From an uncultured Oscillospiraceae bacterium (GTDB lineage: Bacteria; Bacillota; Clostridia; Oscillospirales; Acutalibacteraceae): a stretch of 64,000 nucleotides of DNA. The notes under the pieces were generated by a model. It was not told the DNA's origin, searched no databases, and worked only from the letters and a program-made list of their open reading frames with translations. Shown here one piece after another: positions 23,910-33,556 of the stretch. A program made the translations under genes and the position numbers. The stretch lies in contig URFG01000006.1 of NCBI GenBank assembly GCA_900547095.1, positions 1-64,000 on the forward strand, in the 5' to 3' direction. Each line of letters starts with the position of its first letter. The stretch's first letter is position 1.

Positions 23910-24839
23910 TTAACCGACTTTTTCTCCGGGGTTTATTTTGTTTCCTCTGAGCCAATCCGATGATTTCATAGCCTTTGAGCCCTCGGGCTGAATGATATCA
24001 AATAAAACTCCATCGCTACCTTTGCAGGCTACGGCAAGTCCGTTTTCTGTTGAAATGACTGTCCCCGGTTCTTCCTTTATACCGCTTATTACCGCACAGC
24101 TTAAAGCTTTGATTCTTTTATTGTTAAGGAAGAAATAAGCGCATGGCCAGGAATAATAACCTCTCACAGCACATCTGACTTCATTTGCCGGCTTATTAAA
24201 GTCGATATGCGCCATTTCCTTTTTGATGATAGGGGCATAACTTGCAAGAGAATCATCCTGCTTTGTAAAAACCGCCTTTTGTTCGGAGATATCATTTAAA
24301 ACCTTGACCGTTAGATCTGCTGAAACAACTGATAGTTTTTCAAACAAGCTGTCGGCGGTATCGCAGTCGTCAATATCTATTTTTGTGCTTTCGATAATAT
24401 CGCCGGTATCCATTCCGCGGTCCATTTTCATTATCGTAACGCCTGTTTGTTTTTCGCCGTTTACAATAGCCCACTGTATCGGAGAAGCGCCGCGGTATTT
24501 CGGGAGGAGCGAGGCGTGGCCGTTGATACACCCGAATTTATACATATTTAAAATGCTTTCGGGAAGAATCTTTCCGTAAGCCACTACGACGATTATATCG
24601 GCGTTTATATTTTCAAGCGTTTTTAATATCTCTTCGTTATTCTTTAGCTTTTCGGGCTGGAAAACAGGAATATTATGCTCGCTTGCAAATACTTTAACAG
24701 GCGGCGGAGTCAAAATCTGCTTTCTGCCTACCTTTTTATCTGGCTGAGCGAAAACAGCCTCAATGCTGTGTCCCGCTTTTATAAGAGCCTCAAGAGTTCT
24801 CACCGAATATTTCGGAGTACCCATAAAAACTATCCGCAT
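23910..24839 (-). CDS. fmt: Methionyl-tRNA formyltransferase
   Basis: 309 residues. It formylates Met-tRNA-fMet with 10-formyl-tetrahydrofolate to make the initiator. Motifs: IVFMGTPKYS at the start, NGHASLLPKYRGASPIQWA with the catalytic Asn/His and SLLPKYRG loop, and a C-terminal OB-like domain. The ATG follows the def stop codon directly, with its ribosome site inside def, so the two enzymes of the formyl-methionine cycle are coupled. Confidence 0.95.
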   Translation of the reverse strand: MRIVFMGTPKYSVRTLEALIKAGHSIEAVFAQPDKKVGRKQILTPPPVKVFASEHNIPVFQPEKLKNNEEILKTLENINADIIVVVAYGKILPESILNMYKFGCINGHASLLPKYRGASPIQWAIVNGEKQTGVTIMKMDRGMDTGDIIESTKIDIDDCDTADSLFEKLSVVSADLTVKVLNDISEQKAVFTKQDDSLASYAPIIKKEMAHIDFNKPANEVRCAVRGYYSWPCAYFFLNNKRIKALSCAVISGIKEEPGTVISTENGLAVACKGSDGVLFDIIQPEGSKAMKSSDWLRGNKINPGEKVG

Positions 24840-25286
24840 TTATTTTTCCTTTCCGACTCTGTCTATATAAAGAATACCGTCTAAATGGTCTATTTCGTGA
24901 AGCAAGGCTCTCGCCTTTAACCCCTCGCCTTTAACGATGATATTTTTGCCGTTTCTGTCCTGCGCTCTTACCTTTACTTTCATCGGTCTTGTGACGTCTT
25001 CGTATCTTCCGGGAAGCGAAAGACAACCCTCCGTGCCTGTCTGCTCGCCGCTCGTGGAAACTACTACAGGGTTTATAAGCTCTATAAGCCCGTCGCCCAC
25101 ATCCACAATACAGTATCTGCGGAGAATTCCTACCTGCGGAGCCGCAAGACCGACGCCGTCGGCATTATACATAGTATCCGCCATATCGTCAAGCACAGTG
25201 TGCAGGCGATCATCAAAGTTAAGCTGAGTTCTGCAAACCTTTCTTAAAATATCATCGCCGAGTTTTACAATATTTCTTATTGCCAT
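24840..25286 (-). CDS. def: Peptide deformylase
   Basis: 148 residues with all three signature motifs: GVGLAAPQVGI, EGCLSLPG and HEIDHLDG (metal ligands Cys and two His, catalytic Glu). It removes the formyl group from new proteins. The short length suggests a type 1 or short Clostridial enzyme. It lies 9 bases after priA, with GGTGG before its ATG. Confidence 0.96.
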   Translation of the reverse strand: MAIRNIVKLGDDILRKVCRTQLNFDDRLHTVLDDMADTMYNADGVGLAAPQVGILRRYCIVDVGDGLIELINPVVVSTSGEQTGTEGCLSLPGRYEDVTRPMKVKVRAQDRNGKNIIVKGEGLKARALLHEIDHLDGILYIDRVGKEK

Positions 25287-25295
25287 TTATACCAC

Positions 25296-27719
25296 CTATA
25301 AAATAGTTTCGGGATCTATATCCACCGATACATAAATATCTCTTGTTGTTTTTATATTTACCGCTTCTCTTAAGCATTCTCTCATTCGCTTTGAATTTTT
25401 GCATTTTATTATCATTCTATAGCGGAATTTATTATTCACTTTAAATACAGCCGCTCTTGAGGGGCCGAGAATAATAAGCTTGATATCGGAATATTTTCCC
25501 TTTTCCTTATCGGTAAGTTTTTTAATATTCTCAAATATTTTTCCGATAAAATCCTGCGCGAGCGCCGCGTCCTGCGATACAGCGGATATCTGGCAGATCG
25601 TGCAGTAAGGCGGATAGATCATAAGCTTTCTTGTCATAATTTCCGAATTATAAAAAGATTCAAAATCCTGACTTTTTGCAAGAGAAATAACCTGGCTTTG
25701 GGGATCGACCGTCTGAATTATCGCCTTTCCCCGCTTACCCGATCTTCCAGCTCTGCCTATTACCTGGGTTAGCAGCGAAAATGTTCTTTCAAAGCCGCGG
25801 TAATCGTCGCTGTATTGCGCGGAATCCGCACCTATAACGCCCACGAGCGAAACATCGGGGAAATCAAGCCCTTTTGCTACCATTTGAGTGCCTATCATAA
25901 TATCATATTTGTGATCGGAAAAATCTTTTAAATATTTTGTATAGGAATCTCTTGAAGAGGTGCTGTCGGCGTCAAGCCTTAAGATTTTTGCGTCTTTAAA
26001 AAGTAATTTTAATTCCTCTTCTATTTTCTGCGTTCCTATTCCTAAAAATCTTATATGCTCCGCTCCGCATTCGGGACACTTTGAGGGCGCTTTTTCCGAA
26101 TATCCGCAATAGTGGCACATAAGCCTGTGATTAGCCGAATGATAAGTAAGAGAAATACTGCAATTCGGGCAGCTTGCAACCCAACCGCACGAAGCACAGG
26201 AAATATAAGTATTATGCCCGCGGCGGTTTAAAAGAAGAATAACCTGCTTTGATTTATCAAGCTCTTTGTATATTTCTTCTGCAAGAGCGGTGCTTATAGC
26301 GGAAGAATTGCCCGATACAATCTCTTTTTTCATATCCACAACTTCCACATCGGGAAGCTTTACTCCGCCGTAACGGGTTTTAAGCTTAAAAAGATCATAT
26401 TTGCCGTGAAGCGCTTTACTATAGCTTTCCATTGAGGGCGTCGCGCTGGCTAAGCATAAAAGAATATTATTATATTCAGCGCGGAATTTTGCTATTTCCC
26501 TTGCGTGGAATTTCGGAGATTTTTCCGATTTATATGTATGCTCCTGCTCCTCGTCGATTATGATAAGTCCGAGATTTTGAGCGGGCGCAAAAACGGCGCT
26601 CCTCGTGCCCACGCAAATAAGCGCTTCGCCTCTTTTTACTCTTTTATACTCCTCAAGTCTTTTTCCTACCGACATCGCGCTGTGGAATACGGCGACCTTA
26701 TTGCCGTATCTTGAGCAGAAAATATTAATTATCTGCGGAGTAAGCGCAATTTCAGGCACCATTATAATAACGGATTTATTCTGATCCACCGCATTATCGG
26801 CAAGCTTTAAAAACACCGAAGTTTTTCCGCTGCCTGTAACGCCATAAAGCAAAGAAGTATGCGGCTTGCCGTCGTTCATTAAAGCTTCAAGCCCGAGATA
26901 AGCCGTGTTTTGCTCTTCTGTAAGGTCGATTTCGGTTCTTATAGGTTTAGGATTTGAAGAAGGCTTAAAATCGGATTCTTCCTTTTCAAAAACTTCTATA
27001 ATTTCTTTTTTTTCAAGAGTTTTGATAACGGAATCGGATACACCTGTGAAATATTTAATTTCTTTCAAGCTTACTTCATTGAGATTTTTTAAAATATCAA
27101 CTATTTCTTCCTGCCTCACAGTAAGCTTAGCGCCAAAATCAAAGTCCGCTTTTATTCTTAAATACTTTCTTAACGGATCGCCCATTTTTCTCACAGGCTC
27201 GCGGTTTTTAAAAACCGCCTCTTTTTCCGTAAGATTTGAAAGCAGACATTCACAATCGCCGAAATGCTTTTTTATCTTTTTTATATCCGCTTCTTTTTGC
27301 TCGGATATAAAATCAAAAAGCCTCTTTTCATCCTCATTCAAAAGCACGGAAGAAAATTCCTCATTGAGAGTGTAATAATCCGAAAAGCTGTAGGTAAGAC
27401 CCACAGGGATCATCGCGCTTACCGCGTCAAAATAAGTGCAGAATACGTTTTCTTTCATCCATTCGCACATTTTGAGCATTTCATCGGATAAGATAGGCTC
27501 CTTGTCTATCACATCGCAGATGAATTTCAGCTTTTCATTTTCCTCGGCTTCGCCTAAAGATAAAATAAGGCCCTGTTTTTTAATATTGCCGTTTGAGAAG
27601 GGAACCGTCACTCTGCAACCCGGGCGGGCTGAAGATAAAAGTTCCGAAGAAACAGCGTAGGTGTACTTCCTATCGTAACTGTCAGACGCGCCTTGCAGGA
27701 TAATCTGTGCCGTTACCAT
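25296..27719 (-). CDS. priA: Primosomal replication-restart helicase PriA
   Basis: 807 residues. A 3'-DNA-end binding domain is followed by the helicase core with Walker A GVTGSGKTSV, DEEQ box (IIDEEQEHTYKSE) and motif VIGRAGRSG. The zinc region carries eight cysteines in four CxxC pairs (CASC, CPNC, CHYC, CPEC). PriA reloads the replisome at stalled forks. In many Firmicutes coaBC lies between rpoZ and priA; here only 33 bases separate rpoZ and priA. Confidence 0.95.
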   Translation of the reverse strand: MVTAQIILQGASDSYDRKYTYAVSSELLSSARPGCRVTVPFSNGNIKKQGLILSLGEAEENEKLKFICDVIDKEPILSDEMLKMCEWMKENVFCTYFDAVSAMIPVGLTYSFSDYYTLNEEFSSVLLNEDEKRLFDFISEQKEADIKKIKKHFGDCECLLSNLTEKEAVFKNREPVRKMGDPLRKYLRIKADFDFGAKLTVRQEEIVDILKNLNEVSLKEIKYFTGVSDSVIKTLEKKEIIEVFEKEESDFKPSSNPKPIRTEIDLTEEQNTAYLGLEALMNDGKPHTSLLYGVTGSGKTSVFLKLADNAVDQNKSVIIMVPEIALTPQIINIFCSRYGNKVAVFHSAMSVGKRLEEYKRVKRGEALICVGTRSAVFAPAQNLGLIIIDEEQEHTYKSEKSPKFHAREIAKFRAEYNNILLCLASATPSMESYSKALHGKYDLFKLKTRYGGVKLPDVEVVDMKKEIVSGNSSAISTALAEEIYKELDKSKQVILLLNRRGHNTYISCASCGWVASCPNCSISLTYHSANHRLMCHYCGYSEKAPSKCPECGAEHIRFLGIGTQKIEEELKLLFKDAKILRLDADSTSSRDSYTKYLKDFSDHKYDIMIGTQMVAKGLDFPDVSLVGVIGADSAQYSDDYRGFERTFSLLTQVIGRAGRSGKRGKAIIQTVDPQSQVISLAKSQDFESFYNSEIMTRKLMIYPPYCTICQISAVSQDAALAQDFIGKIFENIKKLTDKEKGKYSDIKLIILGPSRAAVFKVNNKFRYRMIIKCKNSKRMRECLREAVNIKTTRDIYVSVDIDPETIL

Positions 27720-27752
27720 AAAAGCACACCCCTTTTCTAAAATTTTCTAAAA

Positions 27753-27935
27753 TTAAATAAGATGAAGATTGGCGGCAATCTTATTTATAGCTATGCTTAC
27801 AGGCTTTTCTATAAGAATTTCGCCGTCTCTCTCAGCCTCTGCGGAAACCTCTCTTGCACATTTTGCAATGTCTGTTACAAGACGGTATCTGTTGTCATAA
27901 TACTCGATAAGTTTTCCAATAGCAGGATTTAACAT
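27753..27935 (-). CDS. rpoZ: RNA polymerase omega subunit
   Basis: 60 residues from the ATG at 27935 (MLNPAIGKLIEYYDNRYRLV), with AAAGGA upstream. The omega pattern of an early 'RY-LV' helix and an AREV segment is clear, followed by KPVSIAINKIA. Omega aids assembly of RNA polymerase. gmk ends 5 bases upstream, the usual gmk-rpoZ order. Confidence 0.9.
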   Translation of the reverse strand: MLNPAIGKLIEYYDNRYRLVTDIAKCAREVSAEAERDGEILIEKPVSIAINKIAANLHLI

Positions 27936-27940
27936 ATTTA

Positions 27941-28555
27941 TCAATTCCTTTCTAACCCCAGAACTTCTTTAATAAGATGTTCCTGATTTTCGATCTTTAA
28001 AGAACAGCTTCTGATAATTGCACAAACATCTTCTACCGCTCTGTCAAGATCGTTGTTTACTACTATATAATCATATTCCCCGGCTCTTGCTATTTCCCTT
28101 AAAGCAGCCTTAGTTCTGCTTTCGATAACTTCTGCCGAATCGGTTTCTCTGCCGGATAGCCTGTTTTTGAGTGTTTCAAGAGAAGGAGGCATTATAAAGA
28201 TGCTCACGGCGTTTTTAAAGTTTTTTCTGATATTATACGCTCCGTTAACATCGACCTCGACTATAACATCTCTTCCCTCTTCTATGCATTTTTCTACAGG
28301 TTCTCTCGGAGTACCATAATAATTATCCACAAAAATGTTATATTCAAGCAAAAGATTATCCTTTATCATCTGCTCGAATTTTTCTCTCGTGATAAAATTA
28401 TATTTATCGCCTTGCTTTTCGCCTTTTCTCATCGCTCTTGTAACAGAGGAAATAGAAAAATAAATATCGGGATACTTTTCAAAGACCTTTGCTAAAACCG
28501 TGTCTTTCCCCGATCCCGAGGGACCCGATAAAATAAATAAATTTCCTTTACTCAT
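27941..28555 (-). CDS. gmk: Guanylate kinase
   Basis: Makes GDP from GMP and ATP. Start at 28555 ([18 protein letters not shown]), 9 bases after GAGG within remA; the earlier in-frame ATGs have no such site. Motifs: P-loop [27 protein letters not shown] and the lid YGTPREPV. The gene overlaps the end of remA by 8 bases. Confidence 0.95.
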   Translation of the reverse strand: MSKGNLFILSGPSGSGKDTVLAKVFEKYPDIYFSISSVTRAMRKGEKQGDKYNFITREKFEQMIKDNLLLEYNIFVDNYYGTPREPVEKCIEEGRDVIVEVDVNGAYNIRKNFKNAVSIFIMPPSLETLKNRLSGRETDSAEVIESRTKAALREIARAGEYDYIVVNNDLDRAVEDVCAIIRSCSLKIENQEHLIKEVLGLERN

Positions 28556-28817
28556 CTTCATCTTCCTCTTCTTCGGCTTCAAAGTCGTTAAGCATTTTAT
28601 TTGAAACCGTTTCGGATTGCAGATATGTAAGGATAATATGATCCGAATCTGTTATTATAACGGCTCTTGTTCTTCTTCCGTGGGTAGCGTCAATAAGCGT
28701 ACCTCTTTCTTTCGCGTCCTGAACTATTCTTTTGATGGGCGCCGATTCGGGACTTACTATCGCAACGATTCTGCCCGCGCAAACCATATTGCCGAATCCT
28801 ATATTAACAAGCTTCAT
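28548..28817 (-). CDS. remA: RemA-family DNA-binding regulator (DUF370)
   Basis: 89 residues, beginning [20 protein letters not shown], the highly conserved RemA N-terminus, with [15 protein letters not shown] in the middle. RemA activates extracellular-matrix and osmoprotection genes in Bacillus and binds DNA as a ring. The C-terminal tail is very acidic (run of Glu and Asp), partly because this region also provides the ribosome site for gmk. Confidence 0.93.
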   Translation of the reverse strand: MKLVNIGFGNMVCAGRIVAIVSPESAPIKRIVQDAKERGTLIDATHGRRTRAVIITDSDHIILTYLQSETVSNKMLNDFEAEEEEDEDE

Positions 28818-28825
28818 ATTTTACC

Positions 28826-29704
28826 TCATTCAATATTCTGTATCTGCTCACGGATCTTTTCTATCTCGGATTTTATATCCACAACAGCCGAAGTGATTTC
28901 TATTCTTTGAGCTTTTGATCCGATAGTATTCGTTTCCCTGTTCATTTCCTGAACGATAAAATCAAGTTTTCTGCCTATCGGCTCGCCTGACTCAAACACA
29001 GAGCAAAGCTGTGAAATATGGCTTTTAAGCCTTACCGTTTCTTCATCGACTGCGACCTTATCCGCAAATATGGCAACCTCTGTTAAAACCCTGGATTCAT
29101 CAAAATCTGAATTATTTAATATTTCGCTGATTTTCTGTTCCAGCCTCTGCTTATAATCATTTACAGATTCTTCGGAACGGCTTTCTATGAATTTTACCTT
29201 TTCAAGAATCATATCGGCTCTTGAAAGAACATCGGCTTTAAGCTTTTCTCCCTCGGTTTCACGCATAAGAATGAAATTATCAAGAGCTTTTTCCAATACC
29301 GACATAACCGCTTCTTCGCAGGCGCTTTCGTCAATATCTTTCTTAACGGTCTTAAAAACCTCACCATTTGTAATCAAAGAAGAAATTTTTAAATCGTTTT
29401 TTATCTTATATTTTTTTGAAAGAATTTCAGCCGCCGCAAGATATTTTTGAACATAAGAGTCATTAACTGCTATCTCGGTATCCGAGCCGGAAACATCGTC
29501 AATAAGCACACTTAAATCGAGCTTACCTCTTGAAACCTTTGATTTAACAGCCGATTTAAGCTTTTCTTCAAGAAACTGATAAGCTCTCGGAATTCTTGAT
29601 GAAAGCTCTAAAAAGCGATTATTGACCGATTTGATCTCAACAGTTATATCATAATTTCCGACAATGCCTTTAGCCCTGCCGAAACCCGTCATACTTACTG
29701 CCAA
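28826..29704 (-). CDS. yicC: YicC-family endoribonuclease
   Basis: 292 residues. It begins with the invariant SMTGFGRA and continues with EIKSVNNRFLELSSRIPRAY and the C-terminal DUF1732 part (EMNRETNTIGSKAQ). The family acts in RNA decay and stress survival. It is the first gene of the long minus-strand run, with a consensus promoter at 29760-29788. Confidence 0.92.
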   Translation of the reverse strand: MAVSMTGFGRAKGIVGNYDITVEIKSVNNRFLELSSRIPRAYQFLEEKLKSAVKSKVSRGKLDLSVLIDDVSGSDTEIAVNDSYVQKYLAAAEILSKKYKIKNDLKISSLITNGEVFKTVKKDIDESACEEAVMSVLEKALDNFILMRETEGEKLKADVLSRADMILEKVKFIESRSEESVNDYKQRLEQKISEILNNSDFDESRVLTEVAIFADKVAVDEETVRLKSHISQLCSVFESGEPIGRKLDFIVQEMNRETNTIGSKAQRIEITSAVVDIKSEIEKIREQIQNIE

Positions 29705-29759
29705 TTAAAATTCACTCCCAAGGAAAAAAGACAAATACCGCCTTTTATCATTTCATATT

Positions 29760-29788
29760 ATTTTACCAAAAAATGCGTGATTTGTCAA
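29760..29788 (-). promoter_or_regulatory. Promoter for the yicC-remA-gmk run
   Basis: On the minus strand TTGACA (29788-29783), a 17-base spacer and TAAAAT (29765-29760), about 55 bases before yicC. Confidence 0.75.
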
Positions 29789-29797
29789 TCATAAGCG

Positions 29798-31516
29798 TTA
29801 TATTTTTTCGGTGACCAAGGGAGTAAAGTTTTCTATTGCCTGCCTTAATTTCGGATGCTTTATAACAAAATGCAGACAAGGATCCGAAATTTTTGAAATC
29901 AAAACATAATTTTCTCTCGCCATAGTGATAGAAATGTTTTTAAAAACTTCCTTTTCGGAGTTTATTACCCTGTAATTTTTGTTATTATAATTTTTTGTCA
30001 GAACAAGATGTCTTGCAAATTCATCGGGAGTATAGCTTATTTTTTTATCATAAAACATATTTTCAAGCGAAAGATATCTTTCCGAAGGATCATTGCTGAT
30101 AACATCGGTTATAATATTTTCCTTTAATATCTCATTGGTTCGGTTTTCTTCGGAGTGCTTAAAATCAAGGATAGCTTGCATTTCTTCCGATGAAATATTA
30201 TTGCGTTTTAAAATTTCTTCAAGAAGTTCATCGGAAATTGTGAATATAGGAAGAGAATGAAGAATTCTCCGCCTTTCAGATAACAAATGAGCATCGTTTT
30301 CAGAAAATATATTGAATTTATTTTTATTATCAATATCATAAATTTCCATAAGCGGATTTGCCTTGTTTAAGAGAAATCCTGCCTTTTTCTTAAAGTATTC
30401 CACTTCTTTTGCATTATCCGTAAGAACATATCTGCCGTATTTATGATGATCTTTAATGCACTCGCCGCAAAGAGCATATTTCCCCGATACATAATTTAAG
30501 TGATTATAAACGCTGTTTTTGGTTTCTTTTAAATAGTAAGGCGAAATCTGTCCCGTCATATATATCGGTATCCAGCTTTCAAGACCTAACATCATCTCGT
30601 TAAAAGGTCTGTCAAGATTGTGGATTATATTCAGGTGCAAGCCTTTTTTAAGCGACATTGCGATGGCAAACATCCATTTTTTGCCGAAATCGATATCTTC
30701 CGACATATCTTCCATAGGCATATCGGAATGCATAAAAATATCTTCTTTCGATCTTGATAAAACGGTAGCTTTAAAAAAGTCAAGCTCGCCTTTTTTCATT
30801 TCTTCAAGACCGTAATATTTTTTCACGCCCGTTTTATAAAAAGGAACTGTCGGAACTTTAAGCTCATCGAACTTTATAACTTTAATATAATCATTGAGGT
30901 TAAATTTATCGAGGTTTTCAAGAAAATCGCCGATATAATCTTTGCTTTCTTCTTCGCTTGCGGGGGAAGTAAGGAATTCAAATAAAGCGTTAAACATCTC
31001 TTCTTTGCTCATTTCTTCCCTTAGGTTACAGCCGATATTTGATAGAATATCGAGCTCTTTTGAGCCGCAATATTTTGAAGAAATATAATTGCATACCTTT
31101 TTGCTGAATTCAAGCGGCTCGGAAGGTCTTGTTTTTCCGTTTTTAATTCTCGATAAATGAGAGGGATCGAAAACTATGCTTTTCGCCATTTCATTAACAT
31201 TTATTTTTAAAGCGGTGATAACTTCGTTAAATCTTCTGCTGAAAACTTCATAATCAAAATCATCCGTCTTCACAACGGAAGCGTTAAGGTCTTTAAAAAT
31301 TTCAAATTCTGTAAATTTTCCGATACCTTTGCTTTCGGAGATTTTAAAAAGCGCGCCGCTTATTTTTTTGATCTGCTCGCTGTTTTCAAGAGGAGTTCTT
31401 TCTCCGTTTCTGTATCTGCTGATGACCGACTCCGAAAGTCCGGATTCTTCCGATAATTCTTTTGAGCTGCACTCCAAAAGCACCAGATATTCATTTAATT
31501 TTTTACAGAATTCCAT
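29798..31516 (-). CDS. Large regulator with two XRE-type helix-turn-helix regions, unknown family
   Basis: 572 residues. Two Cro/C1-like helix-turn-helix units lie in tandem: residues about 8-45 (SSKELSEESGLSESVISRYR, NGERTP) and about 95-130 (VNEMAKSIVFDPSHLSRIKN, GKTRPS). The sequences resemble each other, suggesting internal duplication. The remaining 400 residues are soluble, without a membrane segment, and contain one CGEC pair and many aromatic residues; I recognise no domain. It probably senses a signal and controls the divergent zinc-ribbon/PrsW genes, with which it shares a 112-base gap that holds a perfect inverted repeat. This link is inference. Confidence 0.75.
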   Translation of the reverse strand: MEFCKKLNEYLVLLECSSKELSEESGLSESVISRYRNGERTPLENSEQIKKISGALFKISESKGIGKFTEFEIFKDLNASVVKTDDFDYEVFSRRFNEVITALKINVNEMAKSIVFDPSHLSRIKNGKTRPSEPLEFSKKVCNYISSKYCGSKELDILSNIGCNLREEMSKEEMFNALFEFLTSPASEEESKDYIGDFLENLDKFNLNDYIKVIKFDELKVPTVPFYKTGVKKYYGLEEMKKGELDFFKATVLSRSKEDIFMHSDMPMEDMSEDIDFGKKWMFAIAMSLKKGLHLNIIHNLDRPFNEMMLGLESWIPIYMTGQISPYYLKETKNSVYNHLNYVSGKYALCGECIKDHHKYGRYVLTDNAKEVEYFKKKAGFLLNKANPLMEIYDIDNKNKFNIFSENDAHLLSERRRILHSLPIFTISDELLEEILKRNNISSEEMQAILDFKHSEENRTNEILKENIITDVISNDPSERYLSLENMFYDKKISYTPDEFARHLVLTKNYNNKNYRVINSEKEVFKNISITMARENYVLISKISDPCLHFVIKHPKLRQAIENFTPLVTEKI

Positions 31517-31536
31517 ATTTTACACCTCAAAATCTC

Positions 31537-31571
31537 ACTTGACAAAATAAGCAATGCTTTAGGTGTCAAGT
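31537..31571. promoter_or_regulatory. Perfect 8-bp inverted repeat, likely operator
   Basis: ACTTGACA (31537-31544) and TGTCAAGT (31564-31571) are exact inverse copies with a 19-base interval (27 bases centre to centre). Each arm also contains a TTGACA -35-like hexamer pointing outward-in. It lies between the divergent two-HTH regulator and the zinc-ribbon gene, just upstream of the latter's promoter. Confidence 0.6.
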
Positions 31572-31574
31572 TAC

Positions 31575-31603
31575 TTGTTTACTATAGGTTTTTAAATTAT
31601 ACT
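31575..31603 (+). promoter_or_regulatory. Promoter for the zinc-ribbon/PrsW unit
   Basis: TTGTTT (31575-31580), a 17-base spacer and TATACT (31598-31603), 25 bases before the start codon. It abuts the inverted repeat, so a protein bound there could touch RNA polymerase. Confidence 0.6.
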
Positions 31604-31628
31604 GATTAATATAAGGAGAGTGATATTA

Positions 31629-32384
31629 ATGGCATTGATAACTTGCCCCGAATGCAAAAACAATATAAGCGATCAGGCTGAAAAATGCCCCAAATGCGGC
31701 TATGAACTAAAATCCGGCGAGCCGCAGAAGGAAGAAAAAAAGAAAAAAGGCCAAAGGGATTATAAATATATTATCTTAGGTCTTTTGATAATAGTTGTCG
31801 GTTTTTTCATTATAAACCAATCTCGCGAAAAAAACAAGACTGAACAACCCCAGCCGACTACCAGCAGTCAGCCCACATCTTCAACAGGAACCGGCTCAAA
31901 CCCCACTTCATCAACCGCGCCCGGAACAAATAACGGATATGTTGTTTATAACGACCAATATCTCGGTGCCAGCTATGAAATTCCGAGTAATTATTATGTT
32001 TACACCGATACAAAAGGTCTTCTTACCTATGTCGGAAAGAGCATCGATAACGAGGGCGCCCGTATTCCTTACATTATGCTCACCTGGGATGAAAATTATA
32101 ACAACCCGGTTCAGTATCTGAATAAATTTACAGATGAGCTTAGAAATGCTTACAGTGACGTTCAGATAACCATAGATCTCGTTAACGGTCAGATCGGTAA
32201 TTATTTGGTTTACGGAATTCAGTATAAGTACACTTCAAGCGGTCACACCGTAATCGATAACAGATATGTTACTATAATCAATAATAAAGTATTTATGATA
32301 ACGACCAAGGAAGAAAATGTAAATACAAATGAGATCAACGATATTGTAAGAGTGATGTTCAATACTTTAAAGGTAGGTAACTGA
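31629..32384 (+). CDS. Zinc-ribbon single-pass membrane protein
   Basis: Start at 31629 (MALITCPECKNNISDQ), 10 bases after AAGGAG; an upstream in-frame GTG at 31620 would touch that site. An N-terminal zinc ribbon has CPECKN and CPKCGY. A Lys-rich stretch precedes a transmembrane helix (YIILGLLIIVVGFFIINQ, about residues 50-67), then a Ser/Thr/Pro linker and an external domain of about 130 residues. The topology (zinc ribbon inside, globular domain outside) resembles a membrane sensor or an anti-sigma-like protein, though no known domain is recognised. It is one base from the PrsW gene, whose N-terminus carries the same kind of zinc ribbons. Confidence 0.75.
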   Translation: MALITCPECKNNISDQAEKCPKCGYELKSGEPQKEEKKKKGQRDYKYIILGLLIIVVGFFIINQSREKNKTEQPQPTTSSQPTSSTGTGSNPTSSTAPGTNNGYVVYNDQYLGASYEIPSNYYVYTDTKGLLTYVGKSIDNEGARIPYIMLTWDENYNNPVQYLNKFTDELRNAYSDVQITIDLVNGQIGNYLVYGIQYKYTSSGHTVIDNRYVTIINNKVFMITTKEENVNTNEINDIVRVMFNTLKVGN

Positions 32385-32385
32385 T

Positions 32386-33540
32386 ATGGCGATGATTAAA
32401 TGCAAGGAATGCGGTGAGGAAATTTCCTCCACCGCTGAATACTGCCCTCACTGCGGATTTAAAAACGAAGTCGTTTTATGCCCCGAGTGCGGCAAGGAAG
32501 TAAGTCCTAATGATATTTCCTGTCCTGAATGCGGCTGCCCTCTTCATAAAAAAAGTCCTGTAGGAGTGATAACTGAAAATCTTGACAGGATAACCGGTGA
32601 AAAATCCGAAACCTTTGTTTCTTTCAAAGATATTTTTAAAGGCACTTTTAAAAAGCACACGGAAAAGGATCTTGACGAAGTATTCGTCTGCGGATCGGAT
32701 AAAACGACACCGGAAATCAAAGATATTAACCCGATGAATGTAAGCGCGTGGGTATATCTTAAAATATTTATATTTTTCCTTATTGCTTATATCCCTTTAA
32801 GAATAGGATATCTTAGTTACGGCAATCCGAATTTCCTGCCGGGCCTGATAGTTGTTGGCGCGTTTGCAATGCCGGTTACGGTTCTTATATTCTTTTTTGA
32901 AATTAATATTTTCAGAAATATTCCTTTTTATAAAGTTATTAAATACTTTATATGGGGCGGAGCACTTTCACTGATATTTGCCATTTTGCTGTTTTCGCTC
33001 GGATTTAATACCGATATTTCCACTTATCAGGGCGCAATGATGGTCGGCCTTATAGAAGAAATACCAAAAGCGGCGGTAGTAGCGCTTTTCATATTCAAAA
33101 ATAAAAAGAACAGATTTATTCTTAACGGTCTGCTCGTTGGAGCGGCTGTAGGCGCGGGATTTGCCGCATTTGAAACTGCGGGTTATATCTATCGTTACGG
33201 CGCCGCTCAGGGTGTAGAAAGCATGCTTAACACTTTGGTTATCCGCGGACTTTTAGCTCCCGGCGGTCACGTTGCCTGGGCGGCAATCGAGGGTGCGGGT
33301 CTTATGCTTGCAAAAGGCTTTGAAACTATCAGCAAAAAGCACTTAAATGATAAAAGATTTTTGCTTGTTTGCCTGATACCTGTTCTTCTTCACGGAATTT
33401 GGGATACGCCTTTCAATCTCCCCTATTATCTTAAGCCTCTTATTCTCACAGTCCTTGCCTGGGTAGTAATTATCTATTTCATAAACTTAGGACTTAAACA
33501 GATAAACGACGCGAAAAAACTCGGCATAACAAACGAATAA
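32386..33540 (+). CDS. prsW: PrsW-family intramembrane metalloprotease with zinc ribbons
   Basis: 384 residues. Two zinc ribbons open the protein (CKECGE...CPHCGF and CPECGK...CPECGC). After a linker come about seven to eight membrane helices with the PrsW motifs: GLIEEIPKAA (paired Glu), AAFETAGYIY, GHVAWAAIEG and LLHGIWDTPF, providing the expected Glu and His residues. PrsW in Bacillus cleaves an anti-sigma factor within the membrane. Here the neighbour is a zinc-ribbon membrane protein that may be its substrate, and the divergent two-HTH regulator may complete the circuit; no sigma factor is seen near by. Confidence 0.85.
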   Translation: MAMIKCKECGEEISSTAEYCPHCGFKNEVVLCPECGKEVSPNDISCPECGCPLHKKSPVGVITENLDRITGEKSETFVSFKDIFKGTFKKHTEKDLDEVFVCGSDKTTPEIKDINPMNVSAWVYLKIFIFFLIAYIPLRIGYLSYGNPNFLPGLIVVGAFAMPVTVLIFFFEINIFRNIPFYKVIKYFIWGGALSLIFAILLFSLGFNTDISTYQGAMMVGLIEEIPKAAVVALFIFKNKKNRFILNGLLVGAAVGAGFAAFETAGYIYRYGAAQGVESMLNTLVIRGLLAPGGHVAWAAIEGAGLMLAKGFETISKKHLNDKRFLLVCLIPVLLHGIWDTPFNLPYYLKPLILTVLAWVVIIYFINLGLKQINDAKKLGITNE

Positions 33541-33556
33541 ACAACATAAAATCAAT

